A stretch of 64,000 nucleotides of DNA from Catellatospora sp. TT07R-123 (GCF_018327705.1 NZ_BNEM01000001.1:806001-870000), one strand, 5' to 3'; counted from the first letter of the stretch, positions 16,162 to 25,449 are shown. A program made the numbers and translations. The notes: a model not told the origin generated them from the sequence alone.

Positions 16162-16190
16162 GCCATGGCCTGTCACCGACAGGCCATGGC
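16162..16190. terminator. Bidirectional hairpin terminator
   Basis: A perfect 13-bp stem (GCCATGGCCTGTC with GACAGGCCATGGC) on a 3-nt loop between the convergent PH-like gene and moeA. Confidence 0.7.
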
Positions 16191-16289
16191 GCAGAACCCG
16201 GCTGCGGCAGTCCGAGGCGGCTGGGTGGCAACAGGTTGCAGCATTTCCACAACCCGCCCACCGTGCATGCCGACCGCGTTGGCATGAGG

Positions 16290-17498
16290 TCACGGCAGCG
16301 GCAGCAACTCCACCGGCTGCCCGGCGATCCAATCCTGGTCCACCACCGCGACCGCGTCGGCACCGGCGGCCGCTGCCAGGCTGGCCGGGCGGGCGCCGTC
16401 GACCACTCGCGCGTGCGCTCCGGCCAGCCGCACCGGCACCAACCTGGTGATCCCTAACCCGGGTCGGGCATCCCCCAGCAGCGGCAGCATCAGCGCAGGC
16501 CGCGGCGTACGCCCGGACAGGGCGCCCAGCAGCGGTTCCAGCAGTGTGAGGCAACCGACCAGGCCCGCATACGGGTTGCCGGGCAGACCCACGACCCACC
16601 TGCCACGGTTAGCCATGCGGGCCAGCAGTTGCGGGTGGCCCGGTCGGCACGCCACTCCGTCCACGACCAACTCGGCCCCCGCCGTGCCCAGGACGGCTCG
16701 CAGGTGGTCGGCCCGGCCCACCGACGACGAGCCGGTCACCACCGCGACATCCCAGCCGCCGCCGGACAGCGCCTCGGCCAACGTCGAGCGCTCGTCGCGC
16801 ACGTGGCAAGCACGGACCACGTCGGCGCCCGCATGGTGCACGAACGCGTTCACCAGCGGCCCGAGGGCGTCGCGGACCTGCCCCGGCTGCGGCAGGCCGC
16901 AGTCGACCAGTTCGTCGCCGGTCACGACCAGCAGCACTCGCGGCCGATGCCGCACCAGCACCTCGTCGACCCCGGCGTGAGCGGCCGCACCGATCACCGC
17001 CGCGCGCACAGTCGTGCCGGCCACGGCCAGCACATCGCCTGCGAGCAGGTCTTCGCCTGCCCGCCGGATATTGGCCTTGCCCTCCACGACCGCTGTCACC
17101 GTCTGCCCGTCGCAGACGCACTGCTCGTACGGCACGACCCTGTTCGCTCCCGGCGGCACCACGGCGCCGGTCGCGATCTCCGCCGCGTCACCGGCGACCA
17201 GCCGCGTCATGCCCTGCCCACCGGCCAGCAGCGGCGCACCGACCAGCCGCCACGGACCGGCCCCGGCGACGGCGTAACCGTCCATGGCCGCAGTGTCCGC
17301 GCCGGGCAGCATCAGCGCCGAGCGCACATCTGCGGCCAGCACCCGACCGGCGGCCTGCGCCAACGGCATGCGCTGGGCCCCCAGCCGCTGCGGCAGGTCC
17401 GCGGCCAGGTCGCGCGCCTGCCGCCACGGCAGCGCCCCTCGGTGGTGCGGCGCGGGCCCAGGCTTCTCGGTTCGGGCATGCAGCGTCGAGGCCTCCAC
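16290..17498 (-). CDS. moeA: Molybdopterin molybdenumtransferase MoeA
   Basis: A 402-residue protein, near the usual MoeA length. MoeA inserts molybdate into adenylylated molybdopterin in the last step of Moco synthesis. The family signatures are present: PGADTAAMDGYAV, GAVVPPGANRVVPYEQ, the MoaB/Mog-like domain with VVTGDELV and VVTGSSSVGRADHLR, and the GLPGNPYA loop. The start is a GTG with poor Shine-Dalgarno spacing, so an internal start is possible. No other Moco genes are nearby. Confidence 0.88.
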   Translation of the reverse strand: MEASTLHARTEKPGPAPHHRGALPWRQARDLAADLPQRLGAQRMPLAQAAGRVLAADVRSALMLPGADTAAMDGYAVAGAGPWRLVGAPLLAGGQGMTRLVAGDAAEIATGAVVPPGANRVVPYEQCVCDGQTVTAVVEGKANIRRAGEDLLAGDVLAVAGTTVRAAVIGAAAHAGVDEVLVRHRPRVLLVVTGDELVDCGLPQPGQVRDALGPLVNAFVHHAGADVVRACHVRDERSTLAEALSGGGWDVAVVTGSSSVGRADHLRAVLGTAGAELVVDGVACRPGHPQLLARMANRGRWVVGLPGNPYAGLVGCLTLLEPLLGALSGRTPRPALMLPLLGDARPGLGITRLVPVRLAGAHARVVDGARPASLAAAAGADAVAVVDQDWIAGQPVELLPLP

Positions 17499-17721
17499 CC
17501 TCCCAGGGAAGAACAGCAGGGTTTCCGGCAGCGCCGCCGGGTGTGACGACAGGGCAACAACCGTCTCGCAACACGCCGGACACGGACGTGAGACCAGAGG
17601 CGGCGGGGCTGCTGCCGCTGACGACGGCGTATATCTGCTGGCGGCGGCCCCGTCTCGGTGTCGCCGCCCAGCCGACCTTCGGCTTGACCTGTACCCGTGG
17701 GCACGGGTTTACCGTCATGGC

Positions 17722-17901
17722 ATGCGGATCGCAGAACTGACGCATCCCGTCGCGACCACACCGGCAGCGCTGCGTGATGACCAGACGGCAAAACAGCTGC
17801 GAGCCGACCTCGCATCCGGGGCGTGGGACGCCGGTCACGGCGCGCTGCGCGACCAGTCCGCGTTCATCGGATCGCTACGCCTCATCGTCGGACACCCCTG
17901 A
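17722..17901 (+). pseudogene. SAM-methyltransferase C-terminal fragment
   Basis: A 59-codon frame reads KQLRADLASGAWDAGHGALRDQ and then SLRLIVGHP. This is the standard C-terminus of actinobacterial class I methyltransferases (DLASGxWDxRHGxLR...LRLVV). The SAM-binding Rossmann part is absent, so this is the tail of a truncated gene, although it still has its own ATG. It ends 45 bp upstream of the isochorismatase-type gene. Confidence 0.5.
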
Positions 17902-17946
17902 CACAGCCCCGGATAACCCTCGCGCCGATTCCAGGAGCCCGCCGCT

Positions 17947-18633
17947 ATGACCGACCTGCCCCCGGCCGACCCGCACCTGGCCCCACGCTGGGGCACCGCT
18001 GCCCTGATCACCATCGACATGCAGGTCGACTTCCTGTCCGAAAGCCCGTACGGGCTGGCAGGGACCACCGAGATCCTGCCGAATCTGCGGCTGCTCACCG
18101 AAGCTTTCCGCGCCGCGGGCAGACCGGTCGTGCACGTCGTGCGCCTATACGAACCCGGTGGCGCCAACGCTGACCGCGTCCGAAGGTCGCTGCTGTCCGA
18201 CGGGGCGCAGATCGCGGCGCCGGGCACGCCCGGCAGCCAGCTCGCCCCCGGCCTGGCTCCCGACCCCGCCGCGCTGCTCGACCCCGCCGCGCTGCTCGCC
18301 GGACGGGCGCAGCAGCTCGGCCCCGCCGAACATGTGATCTTCAAACCTCGGTGGGGCGCGTTCTACCAGACGGCCCTGGACGCGCTGCTCGGCGATCTCG
18401 GCGTCGACACCCTCGCCTTCGCCGGCTGCAATCTGCCCAACTGCCCGCGCGCCAGCCTCATCCAGGCCAGCGAACGCGACTACCGCATCGTCCTGGCCAC
18501 CGACGCCGTGTCGCAGGTCAGCGCACAAGGCCTGCGGGAGGTCGCCGGCATCGGCGTCCAGCTCATGACCACCGCCCAGATCACCGCCGCGATCGGCCCG
18601 GCCGCCGCCCAGCACCTGGACGCGTCCCGTTGA
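17947..18633 (+). CDS. Isochorismatase-family cysteine hydrolase
   Basis: A 228-residue protein with the full catalytic set of the family. The aspartate lies in ALITIDMQVDF, the lysine in HVIFKPRWGAFYQT and the cysteine in FAGCNLPNCPRASLI. Members hydrolyse isochorismate, nicotinamide or related amides; the substrate here is not evident. An extended insertion between the first two motifs (GTPGSQLAPGLAPDPAALLD...) is proline-alanine rich. GGAG lies shortly before the ATG. It converges with the GGCT-like gene after 20 bp. Confidence 0.82.
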   Translation: MTDLPPADPHLAPRWGTAALITIDMQVDFLSESPYGLAGTTEILPNLRLLTEAFRAAGRPVVHVVRLYEPGGANADRVRRSLLSDGAQIAAPGTPGSQLAPGLAPDPAALLDPAALLAGRAQQLGPAEHVIFKPRWGAFYQTALDALLGDLGVDTLAFAGCNLPNCPRASLIQASERDYRIVLATDAVSQVSAQGLREVAGIGVQLMTTAQITAAIGPAAAQHLDASR

Positions 18634-18653
18634 CCGTCTGCACGGCCGGATGC

Positions 18654-18986
18654 CTACGCCTGGACATACACCCAGGCACGCACGCCGGAGGCCAGCGTCA
18701 CCAGGATCCGCCGGTAGTCGTCGACCTCGTAGTCGTCGGCGGCCGCGAGCTCGGCATCGCTCACCTCGAACACCATGCCCGCGACCTGATCGGCGGGGAC
18801 ATCGGAGGCCACCACGATCGGATGGTGGCTCTGGCCGCTGACCGCCAGCACATCCGGGTCGGTGATCTCCACCAGGTCGACTCGGAACCCGGACAGCGCG
18901 TCGCTGCGACCGGCAAGCTCACGGCCGAAGTTGGCCTGCTGCACGGCCGGGTCGCGCAACGTGCCATACGAGAACAGCAGAGGCAT
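18654..18986 (-). CDS. Gamma-glutamylcyclotransferase-fold (GGCT/AIG2-like) protein
   Basis: A 110-residue protein beginning MPLLFSYGTLRDPAVQQ. The YGTL motif is the substrate loop of GGCT/GGACT proteins, and the acidic DDYEVDDYRRI near residue 86 holds the expected glutamate. Length fits single-domain AIG2-like proteins acting on gamma-glutamyl amines. An in-frame ATG four codons upstream is an alternative start. Confidence 0.75.
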   Translation of the reverse strand: MPLLFSYGTLRDPAVQQANFGRELAGRSDALSGFRVDLVEITDPDVLAVSGQSHHPIVVASDVPADQVAGMVFEVSDAELAAADDYEVDDYRRILVTLASGVRAWVYVQA

Positions 18987-19236
18987 GCCGCCGATCATGC
19001 CAAGCTGACGGCTGATGACGTCAGGTGGGACCCCGCTCGCCCACGGCCGTGGCGGTGAACGGGTCCGGCTTCGGCGGCACCGGGCAGGATCGCCGGCCGC
19101 ACCGTGACCGGGCTCCTGCGACACCACCGGAGCAGAGTCCGACCTCGCCCACCCTGGCGGGCAGGACCTCCGACGGTGCGACCGGAAGCGGCCTCGGATG
19201 CCGGTGCGGCGAAGACCCGCTTGCCGGGGACGTCTC

Positions 19237-19274
19237 GTGGGCCGCACCGGGTCTTCGATCCCGGTGCGGCCCAC
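19237..19274 (-). terminator. Terminator of the ABC importer operon
   Basis: A perfect 15-bp GC-rich stem (19237-19251 with 19260-19274) closes an 8-nt loop about 45 bp past the substrate-binding-protein gene. The remaining sequence between 18999 and 19236 shows no gene. Confidence 0.75.
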
Positions 19275-19317
19275 GTCGACGTGCCCGCAGGGTGTCGCGT
19301 GCCCGTCTAGTTCTGCG

Positions 19318-20349
19318 TCAGGACGCGGCCTTGACGAACTCGGTGGTGAACGTCCTGGCCAGGTCGATCGAGGCGGCGGCCTGCACGTCCGGGTTCGACG
19401 CCTTCAGCACGTCGAGGACGGTCTGCGGGCCGTCGGCGGGCATGACGCCGTCGGCGGTGAACATCCCCTTCGAGTCGTTGATCGACTGCACGTACAGGGC
19501 GGAGTCGCCGCCGGCGTAGTCGGCGGGCATCTTCGCGGCGATCTCGGCGGCCGTGTGGGTGTCGATGAACTTCAGCGTCTTGACGAACGCGTCGGCCATC
19601 TTCTGGATCGCGGCCTTGTGCGCGGCGACGTAGTCGCACGGCATGTACAGCGAGGCGCCGGGGTAGAGGCCGCCGAGCGCGGCGCGGGTGCCCTCCTCCG
19701 TACGCATGTCGATGATGACCTTGGCCTTGCCGGTGCTGGTGAGCTTGGCGATGGTCGGGTCGGTGGTCATGCCCGCGTCGATGGCGCCGTTGTCGATGGC
19801 GGCGATGAACGTCGCCCCGGCACCGGCCTTGACGATGGTGTACTGCGAGCGCTGCACGCCGCCCTTGACCGCCAGGCCCTGGGTGATCATGTCGGTGGAC
19901 GAGCCGGGGCTGGTGACGCCGAGCTTCTTGCCCGCGAAGTCCTTGGCCGAGGTGATGGTGGCGGCCTTGGCGGTGGCGACCACCTCGGCCTCGCCGGGCA
20001 CGTCGGCGAACTGGACGACGCTCTGCACGCACTTGCCCTTGGCCTGCAGGTGGATGCTGTGGTCGTAGAAGCCCACGACGCCGTCGACCTGGCCGGCCAG
20101 CATCATGGTCTCGGCGTCGGCGCCGGACGGCTCGCTCTTGAGCTCGACGTTGACGCCCGCGTCCTTGAAGTAGCCGAGCTGCTCGGTGAGTTTGGCGGGC
20201 AGGTAGATGACCTTGTCGAGGCCGCCGACCATGATGGTCACGGTCTCGGTGCCGCCCGCGGCGGGCTGCTCGGACGGGGAGGTGCCGCGGCAGGCGGCCA
20301 GGCCCAGGATCAGCGCGGGCAGCGCTGCCAGCGCGATGGACTTGCGCAT
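19318..20349 (-). CDS. NMT1/THI5-like ABC substrate-binding lipoprotein
   Basis: A 343-residue protein. The signal peptide ends in lipobox GLAAC (Cys20). The mature part is an NMT1/SsuA-type periplasmic-binding fold: YLPAKLTEQLGYFKDAGVNVELK, the MMLAGQVDGVVGFYDHS segment, and FAGKKLGVTSPGSSTDMI. Such proteins bind sulfonates, pyrimidine precursors of thiamine, nitrate or aromatic acids; the ligand is not decidable. AAGGAG precedes the ATG. It is the last gene of ATPase-permease-SBP and is expressed as the most distal cistron. Confidence 0.85.
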   Translation of the reverse strand: MRKSIALAALPALILGLAACRGTSPSEQPAAGGTETVTIMVGGLDKVIYLPAKLTEQLGYFKDAGVNVELKSEPSGADAETMMLAGQVDGVVGFYDHSIHLQAKGKCVQSVVQFADVPGEAEVVATAKAATITSAKDFAGKKLGVTSPGSSTDMITQGLAVKGGVQRSQYTIVKAGAGATFIAAIDNGAIDAGMTTDPTIAKLTSTGKAKVIIDMRTEEGTRAALGGLYPGASLYMPCDYVAAHKAAIQKMADAFVKTLKFIDTHTAAEIAAKMPADYAGGDSALYVQSINDSKGMFTADGVMPADGPQTVLDVLKASNPDVQAAASIDLARTFTTEFVKAAS

Positions 20350-20398
20350 CGTTGCTCCTTGCGAAGGGGTGGAGGGATTTCGAGGGGGGAAGGGTGGG

Positions 20399-21226
20399 TC
20401 AGTGCGGCTGCCACTTGGTCAGCCGCTTCTCGACGAGGGTCAGTACGCCCTCGGCGAGCAGGGCCAGCACCGTCATGATGATCATGGCGGCGTAGATGCC
20501 GGCCGAGTCGAAAGTGCCCTGCGAATGGGCGATGAGCATGCCCAGGCCCTTGTCGGCGCCGGTGTACTCGCCGACGATCGCGCCGATCAGCGCGAAGCCG
20601 AACGCGGTGTGCAGGCTGGCCAGGATCCAGGAGGTGGCGCTGGGCAGCACGACCGTCCACATCATCCGCATCCGCGAGGCGCCCAGGATGCGGGCGTTGT
20701 CGTGGATCACCCGCGGCACCTCGCGGGCACCCTGGAACGCGTTGAAGAAGACCCCGAAGAACACCAGCACGAACGCGGTGGCGACCTTCGAGCTCATGCC
20801 GAAGCCGAACCAGATCACGAAGATGGTGGCCAGCACGATCCGGGGGATCGCGTTGGCCGCCTTGATGAACGGGGCGAGCACGTCGGCCAGGTAGCGGGCC
20901 CGGCCGAGCACGACCCCGAGCACGACGCCGACCAGCGAGCCGAGCATGAACCCGTAGACGGCTTCCTGCAGCGTGTAGGAGATCTGCTCCCAGACGGTGC
21001 CGTACGAGGTGCCCTCGGTGAACCAGGTGACGAGCTTGTCCCAGATCAGGCTGGGCTTGGAGTAGAAGAACGGGTCGATCCAGTAGGTCCCGGCCAGTTC
21101 CCACGAGCCGAGCCACAGCGCGACGAGGGCCGCGCGGCCGCCGTAGACGCCCCAGCGGCGGCGATCACGGCCGGGGGCCCTGGTCGCGGCGGTGCTCAGC
21201 GGCACCGGTGTAGCCAGCTCAGCCAC
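20399..21226 (-). CDS. ABC transporter permease (SsuC/TauC type)
   Basis: A 275-residue membrane protein with about six segments and the BPD permease EAA-type loop around EVPRVIHDNARILGASRMRMMWTVVLPSA. It forms the membrane channel for the NMT1-type importer. The GTG start overlaps the ATPase gene's end by 8 bp, indicating tight coupling. Confidence 0.88.
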   Translation of the reverse strand: MAELATPVPLSTAATRAPGRDRRRWGVYGGRAALVALWLGSWELAGTYWIDPFFYSKPSLIWDKLVTWFTEGTSYGTVWEQISYTLQEAVYGFMLGSLVGVVLGVVLGRARYLADVLAPFIKAANAIPRIVLATIFVIWFGFGMSSKVATAFVLVFFGVFFNAFQGAREVPRVIHDNARILGASRMRMMWTVVLPSATSWILASLHTAFGFALIGAIVGEYTGADKGLGMLIAHSQGTFDSAGIYAAMIIMTVLALLAEGVLTLVEKRLTKWQPH

Positions 21227-22028
21227 GGACGGCTCCTCTCGTACGCGCGATCTCGACCTCTTCGCGCAGGGATTCCCAGACCTCGCGGTAGAGGTCGAGG
21301 AACTCGGGTTGCAGGCGGATCTCGTCGACGTTGCGGGGGCGCGGCAGCGTCACCGGGACGACGGACTTGACGGTGGCCGGGGCGGCGGTCATGACCACGA
21401 CCCGGTCGGCCAGGGCGATGGCCTCGGTCAGGTCGTGGGTGACGAAGACGACCGCCGCGCCGGAGCCGGACCACAGCCGCAGCAGCTCGGCCTGCATGAG
21501 CTCGCGGGTCTGCACGTCCAGGGCACCGAACGGCTCGTCCATCAGGATGATCTCGGGTTCGGTGATCAGGGTCTGGGCCATCGCGACGCGCTTGCGCATG
21601 CCGCCGGACAGCTGGTGGGGGTAGTACTTCTCGAACCCGGCCAGCCCGACCCGGTCGACCCAGGTGCGGGCGCGCTCGCGCGCCTCGGCCTTGGCCACGC
21701 CCCGGTAGTGCAGGCCGAGCGCGACGTTGTCGACCACGGTGCGCCAGGGCAGCACCGCGTCCTGCTGGAACATGTAGCCCACCGACCGCGGGATGCCGGT
21801 GACCGGCGTCCCGGCGACCGCCACCTCGCCGCCGCTGGCCGGCTCCAGCCCGGAGATCAGGGACAGAGTCGTGGACTTGCCGCAGCCGGTCGGGCCGACC
21901 ACGGTGACGAACTCGCCAGGCGCGACGTCGAGGCTGACGTCCCGCATCGCGGTGAAGGTGCCGCCCCCGGCGCCCGGGAAGACCTTGGTCGCCCGGGTCA
22001 GCCTGATGGCGGGTGTGTGCTGGGTCAT
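21219..22028 (-). CDS. ABC transporter ATP-binding protein (SsuB/TauB type)
   Basis: About 269 residues from the ATG reading MTQHTPAIRL, preferred over an upstream in-frame ATG that adds eight unconserved residues. It has Walker A GPTGCGKST, Q-loop FQQDAVLPW, signature LSGGMRKRVAMAQ, Walker B IILMDEPFGALD and H-loop VTHDL. It powers the importer encoded downstream. It is the first gene of the operon and faces the two-component genes across about 120 bp. Confidence 0.9.
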   Translation of the reverse strand: MTQHTPAIRLTRATKVFPGAGGGTFTAMRDVSLDVAPGEFVTVVGPTGCGKSTTLSLISGLEPASGGEVAVAGTPVTGIPRSVGYMFQQDAVLPWRTVVDNVALGLHYRGVAKAEARERARTWVDRVGLAGFEKYYPHQLSGGMRKRVAMAQTLITEPEIILMDEPFGALDVQTRELMQAELLRLWSGSGAAVVFVTHDLTEAIALADRVVVMTAAPATVKSVVPVTLPRPRNVDEIRLQPEFLDLYREVWESLREEVEIARTRGAVRG

Positions 22029-22149
22029 AGCGCACGACCGTAGGGAGGACACCCAGGTTTCCGCGTGGTTGCGAACATTGCGCGGGCAAGTTACGTAGAT
22101 CGCTTTTTGCGCATTCTGCTCACGGCCTCACCGCAGGTAGCGTGTGGTG

Positions 22150-23739
22150 ATGCCCCGTCGCCCCCTCCGGCTGGCCACCCAGACCATGCTGCTGCAGGTC
22201 GTCGTGGTCGCCATCGTCGCCGCGGCCGGGTTCACCATCGCCGCGCTGCTGCTGCGCAGCGAACTGGAGCAGCAGTACCTGCAACGCGCGCTGGCCATCG
22301 CCCGGACCACCGCCCGCGAACCGGGCCTGGCCGCGAAGGTCGCCGACGGCCGCCCGGACCCCGGCGGCGAGGTCCAGGCGTACGCCGAGCGGGTCCGCAC
22401 CGCCACCAACGCCCTGTTCGTGGTGATCGCCGACCGCGACGGCATCCGCTACTCCCACACCGACCCCGCGCAGGTCGGCAAGCGGGTCAGCACCGATCCG
22501 TCCGGCCCTCTCAGCGGCCAGGAGGAGGTCGCGATCCAGCGCGGCACCCTCGGCCCGTCCGCCCGGGGCAAGGTCCCCCTCTACGACGACACCGGCCGCA
22601 TCGTCGGCGAGGTCAGCGTCGGCATCCACGTCGACCGGATCACCGACCGCCTCGACGAGCTGCTGCCCTGGGCCGGGCTGTTCGCCGTGTTCGCGCTCGC
22701 CGTCGGCAGCGGCGGGGCCGCGCTGCTGGCCGTACGCCTCAAACGCCGCACCCTCGGCCTGGAGCCCACCGACCTGGCCGACCTGGTCCGCGAGCAGGTC
22801 GCCGTCCTGGAGGGCGTCCGCGACGGGGTGCTGGCCGTCGACGTCAACGGCCGGGTCAGCGTCTGCACCGAGCAGGCCGCCGCGCTGCTGGACGAACCGG
22901 TGCCGGTCGGGTCACCGGCCACCGACGAGGTCGTCGCACTGCTGGACGACCGCTCCCCCGTCACCGGTGAGCTGCGGCTGGTCGGCGACCGGGTGATCGT
23001 GGTGACGCGGCGCCCGGTCGAACGCGGCGGCCAGGACCTGGGCACCGTGCTGACCCTGCGCGACCAGTCCGACCTCGACGCGATCGCCCGTGAGCTGGAG
23101 GCGACCCGGGCGCTGACCGACGCGCTGCGCGCGCAGGCCCACGAGCACACCAACCGGCTGCACGCCCTCGACGGCCTGCTGCAGCTCGGCGACGTGCCGC
23201 GCGCCCACGCCTACCTGCGGGAGCTGACCGCGACCGAGGCGGGCGGCACCGTCGACGGCCGGGTCGGCGACGCCTACCTGGACGGGCTGCTGGCCGCGAA
23301 GGCCGCGGTGGCCTCCGAGGCCGGGGTGGTGCTGCGGCTGGGCGAGGACACGTGGGTCCCCGGGCAGCTCACCGCGCCGCTGGAGGTGGTGACGGTGCTG
23401 GGCAACCTCGTCGACAACGCCATCCGCGCGGCCGCGGCGGGCACCCGCCGGCCCGCCCAGGTCGAGGTGAGCCTGCTGGCCGACGGTCCCGACCTGCACA
23501 TCTATGTCGCCGACAGCGGCGACGGGGTGGCGCTGGCCGATCCGTTCCGGGTCGGGGCGACCACCAAGCAGGAACCTGGCCGGGGCCTCGGACTGGCGCT
23601 GGCCCGCCGCACCGCGCGCCGCCACGGCGGCGACGTGCGGCTGCGGGCGCCGCAGCCGGGCACCGGCGCGGTGTTCACCGCCGAGATCCCCGGGGTGCTG
23701 GCCCCGGCGACCCCGCTGAGCTGGGAGGTGACGGCATGA
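22150..23739 (+). CDS. CitA/DcuS-type sensor histidine kinase
   Basis: About 529 residues. A transmembrane helix (LLQVVVVAIVAAAGFTIAALLL) is followed by an extracytoplasmic sensor domain with the CitA-like VVIADRDGIRYSHTDPAQVGKRV. Then come a second membrane segment, a PAS-like zone, a SpoOB-type H-box LRAQAHEHTNRLHALDGLL and an ATPase domain with NLVDNAIRAA and GRGLGLALARR. CitA-family sensors detect carboxylates. ATG 22150 is chosen over GTG codons just upstream. It overlaps the regulator gene by 4 bp and diverges from the ABC importer, its probable target. Confidence 0.85.
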   Translation: MPRRPLRLATQTMLLQVVVVAIVAAAGFTIAALLLRSELEQQYLQRALAIARTTAREPGLAAKVADGRPDPGGEVQAYAERVRTATNALFVVIADRDGIRYSHTDPAQVGKRVSTDPSGPLSGQEEVAIQRGTLGPSARGKVPLYDDTGRIVGEVSVGIHVDRITDRLDELLPWAGLFAVFALAVGSGGAALLAVRLKRRTLGLEPTDLADLVREQVAVLEGVRDGVLAVDVNGRVSVCTEQAAALLDEPVPVGSPATDEVVALLDDRSPVTGELRLVGDRVIVVTRRPVERGGQDLGTVLTLRDQSDLDAIARELEATRALTDALRAQAHEHTNRLHALDGLLQLGDVPRAHAYLRELTATEAGGTVDGRVGDAYLDGLLAAKAAVASEAGVVLRLGEDTWVPGQLTAPLEVVTVLGNLVDNAIRAAAAGTRRPAQVEVSLLADGPDLHIYVADSGDGVALADPFRVGATTKQEPGRGLGLALARRTARRHGGDVRLRAPQPGTGAVFTAEIPGVLAPATPLSWEVTA

Positions 23740-24416
23740 TCCGGGTACTGGTGGTGGACGACGACTTCCGGGTCGCCGCCCTGCACTCCTCGTTCGTCGG
23801 GCAGATCCCCGGGTTCACCGCCGTCGGGGTCGCCCACAGCGCGCAGGAGGCGGTCGAGGCCGCCGCACGGCTGCGGCCCGACCTGGTGCTGCTCGACCAG
23901 TACCTGCCCGACGGGCTGGGCACCGCGGTGCTGGCCCAGCTGCGCACCGACACGATCATGCTGACCGCGGCCAGCGACACCGCCACGGTACGGGCCGCCC
24001 TCAGCGCCGGGGCCCTCAACTACCTGGCCAAACCCTTCACCGCCGCGCAGCTGGCCGAGCGGCTGGCCGCGTATGCCCGCTACCGCCACCACCTCACCGG
24101 CGAACGCGACCTCGCCCAGGAGGAGATCGACCGGGCGGTGGCGCTGCTGCACGACGCCGACGCCCCGGCCGCCGCGCTGCCCAAGGGCCGCTCCCCGGTG
24201 ACCGCCCAGCGCATCCTGGCGGCGCTGCGCGCCGCCACCGGCCCGATGACCGCGGTCGAGATCGCCGACAGCACCGGCGTCTCGCGCGCCACCGCACAGC
24301 GCTACCTCGGCGACCTCGCCCACTCCGGCAAGGTCGAGCTCAGCCTGCGGTACGGGTCGACCGGCCGCCCCGAACACCTCTACCGCTGGCGCGGCCAGCC
24401 CGTCCGAGTCCGCTGA
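23736..24416 (+). CDS. CitB/DcuR-type response regulator
   Basis: A 226-residue protein beginning MIRVLVVDDDFRVAALH. The phospho-acceptor aspartate lies in LVLLDQYLPDG, the conserved threonine in MLTAASD and the lysine in YLAKPFT. The C-terminal region (TAVEIADSTGVSRATAQRYLGDL) is a winged-helix DNA-binding domain typical of CitB-like regulators. The start codon overlaps the kinase stop (ATGA). The likely target is the divergent importer operon (inference from position). Confidence 0.88.
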   Translation: MIRVLVVDDDFRVAALHSSFVGQIPGFTAVGVAHSAQEAVEAAARLRPDLVLLDQYLPDGLGTAVLAQLRTDTIMLTAASDTATVRAALSAGALNYLAKPFTAAQLAERLAAYARYRHHLTGERDLAQEEIDRAVALLHDADAPAAALPKGRSPVTAQRILAALRAATGPMTAVEIADSTGVSRATAQRYLGDLAHSGKVELSLRYGSTGRPEHLYRWRGQPVRVR

Positions 24417-24424
24417 CCCCGCCG

Positions 24425-24462
24425 GCGCCGACCTGGCCGGCGAATAGTCCCCGGGTCGGCGC
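24425..24462 (+). terminator. Possible terminator hairpin
   Basis: GCGCCGACC (24425-24433) pairs with GGTCGGCGC (24454-24462) over a 20-nt loop, directly after the regulator stop codon. It is moderately stable. Confidence 0.4.
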
Positions 24463-24503
24463 TACCAGGTGGGCCGTTGCGCAGTTGTCCAAAACAGGGC
24501 AAA

Positions 24504-24518
24504 CCTACATCGCGTAGG
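24504..24518. promoter_or_regulatory. CCTACA-type palindrome, degenerate copy
   Basis: CCTACATCGCGTAGG is a 15-bp dyad centred 51 bp upstream of the COG4705 gene. It matches the CCTACACGCTGTAGG elements at 27527, 34917 and 44553 in length and arms, with one half-site changed from TGTAG to CGTAG. Confidence 0.4.
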
Positions 24519-24561
24519 AGCGGCCGACTGCCATCTTCGATCCACCTGACGGGGACCCGCC

Positions 24562-25437
24562 ATGACGCAACCCAAAGTGCTGCCCGAACTCGACCTGGCC
24601 CGCGCCGGACGCCAGGTCATCAAGAAGCTGCCCGAGGTCACCCTCGCGTTCTGGCTCATGAAGATCGCCGCGACCACCCTCGGCGAGACGGCCGGCGACC
24701 TCTTCGCCCAGACGCTGGGGCTGGGCTACTTCCTGACGACCATCGCCCTGCTGGTGATCTTCGTGGGCACGCTGATCGTCCAGTTGCGCTCGCGCCGGTA
24801 CAACCCGTACTTCTACTGGACCGTCATCCTGTCCACCAGCATGGCCGGCACCACCGTCTCCGACTTCATGAACCGCGACACCAGCTACCTCCCCAACGGC
24901 GAGACGTCGCTCGGCTGGGGACCACAGGGACTCGGCCTCGGCTACCCCGCCGGGGCGGCCATCCTGGTCTCGCTGCTCATCGCCGTCTTCGTCGCCTGGA
25001 AGCTCAGCGGGCTCACGTTCGCCATCAACGACATCAACACCTTCCGCGGCGAATCCTTGTTCTGGGCCGCGATCCTGATCTCCAACACCCTCGGCACCTC
25101 CGCGGGCGACTTCCTGTCCGACAGCTCCGGACTCGGCTACGCCGCGGGCGCCCTGCTCGTCGGTGGGCTGCTCGCCCTGCTGCTCGCGCTCAAGTACGTG
25201 CCGACCGTGCCCAACGTCCTGCTGTTCTGGTTCGCCTTCGTGCTGACCCGGCCGCTCGGCGCCACCGCCGGGGACTTCCTCACCAAGCCGACCGCCAAGG
25301 GCGGACTCGACCTCGGCACCCTGGGCTCATCGGCCGTGCTGCTGGCCGTGCTGTTCGGCCTCATGGCATACGCCCAGGTGATCGAGCGCCGCAAGCAGCT
25401 GCTCCACACGGCCACCCCCGCTCGAATCACCCGGTGA
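24562..25437 (+). CDS. COG4705/DUF347-repeat membrane protein
   Basis: A 291-residue protein with about eight membrane segments. It contains the repeated COG4705 unit K-x-PEVT-x-x-FW-x-x-K-x-x-x-TT-x-GE-x-x-x-D: KLPEVTLAFWLMKIAATTLGETAGD, later FWAAILISNTLGTSAGDFL, and FWFAFVLTRPLGATAGDFL. Each unit pairs one helix with a short acidic end. The family has no assigned function. A paralogue with an extra C-terminal domain lies at 59461-60717. GGGGA precedes the ATG. It converges with efeO. Confidence 0.8.
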   Translation: MTQPKVLPELDLARAGRQVIKKLPEVTLAFWLMKIAATTLGETAGDLFAQTLGLGYFLTTIALLVIFVGTLIVQLRSRRYNPYFYWTVILSTSMAGTTVSDFMNRDTSYLPNGETSLGWGPQGLGLGYPAGAAILVSLLIAVFVAWKLSGLTFAINDINTFRGESLFWAAILISNTLGTSAGDFLSDSSGLGYAAGALLVGGLLALLLALKYVPTVPNVLLFWFAFVLTRPLGATAGDFLTKPTAKGGLDLGTLGSSAVLLAVLFGLMAYAQVIERRKQLLHTATPARITR

Positions 25438-25449
25438 CCAATAGCTGAT

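Noticed and set aside
17499-17700. Molybdenum cofactor riboswitch before moeA
   Set aside because: GC-rich pairings exist, but the conserved Moco-riboswitch core could not be recognised.
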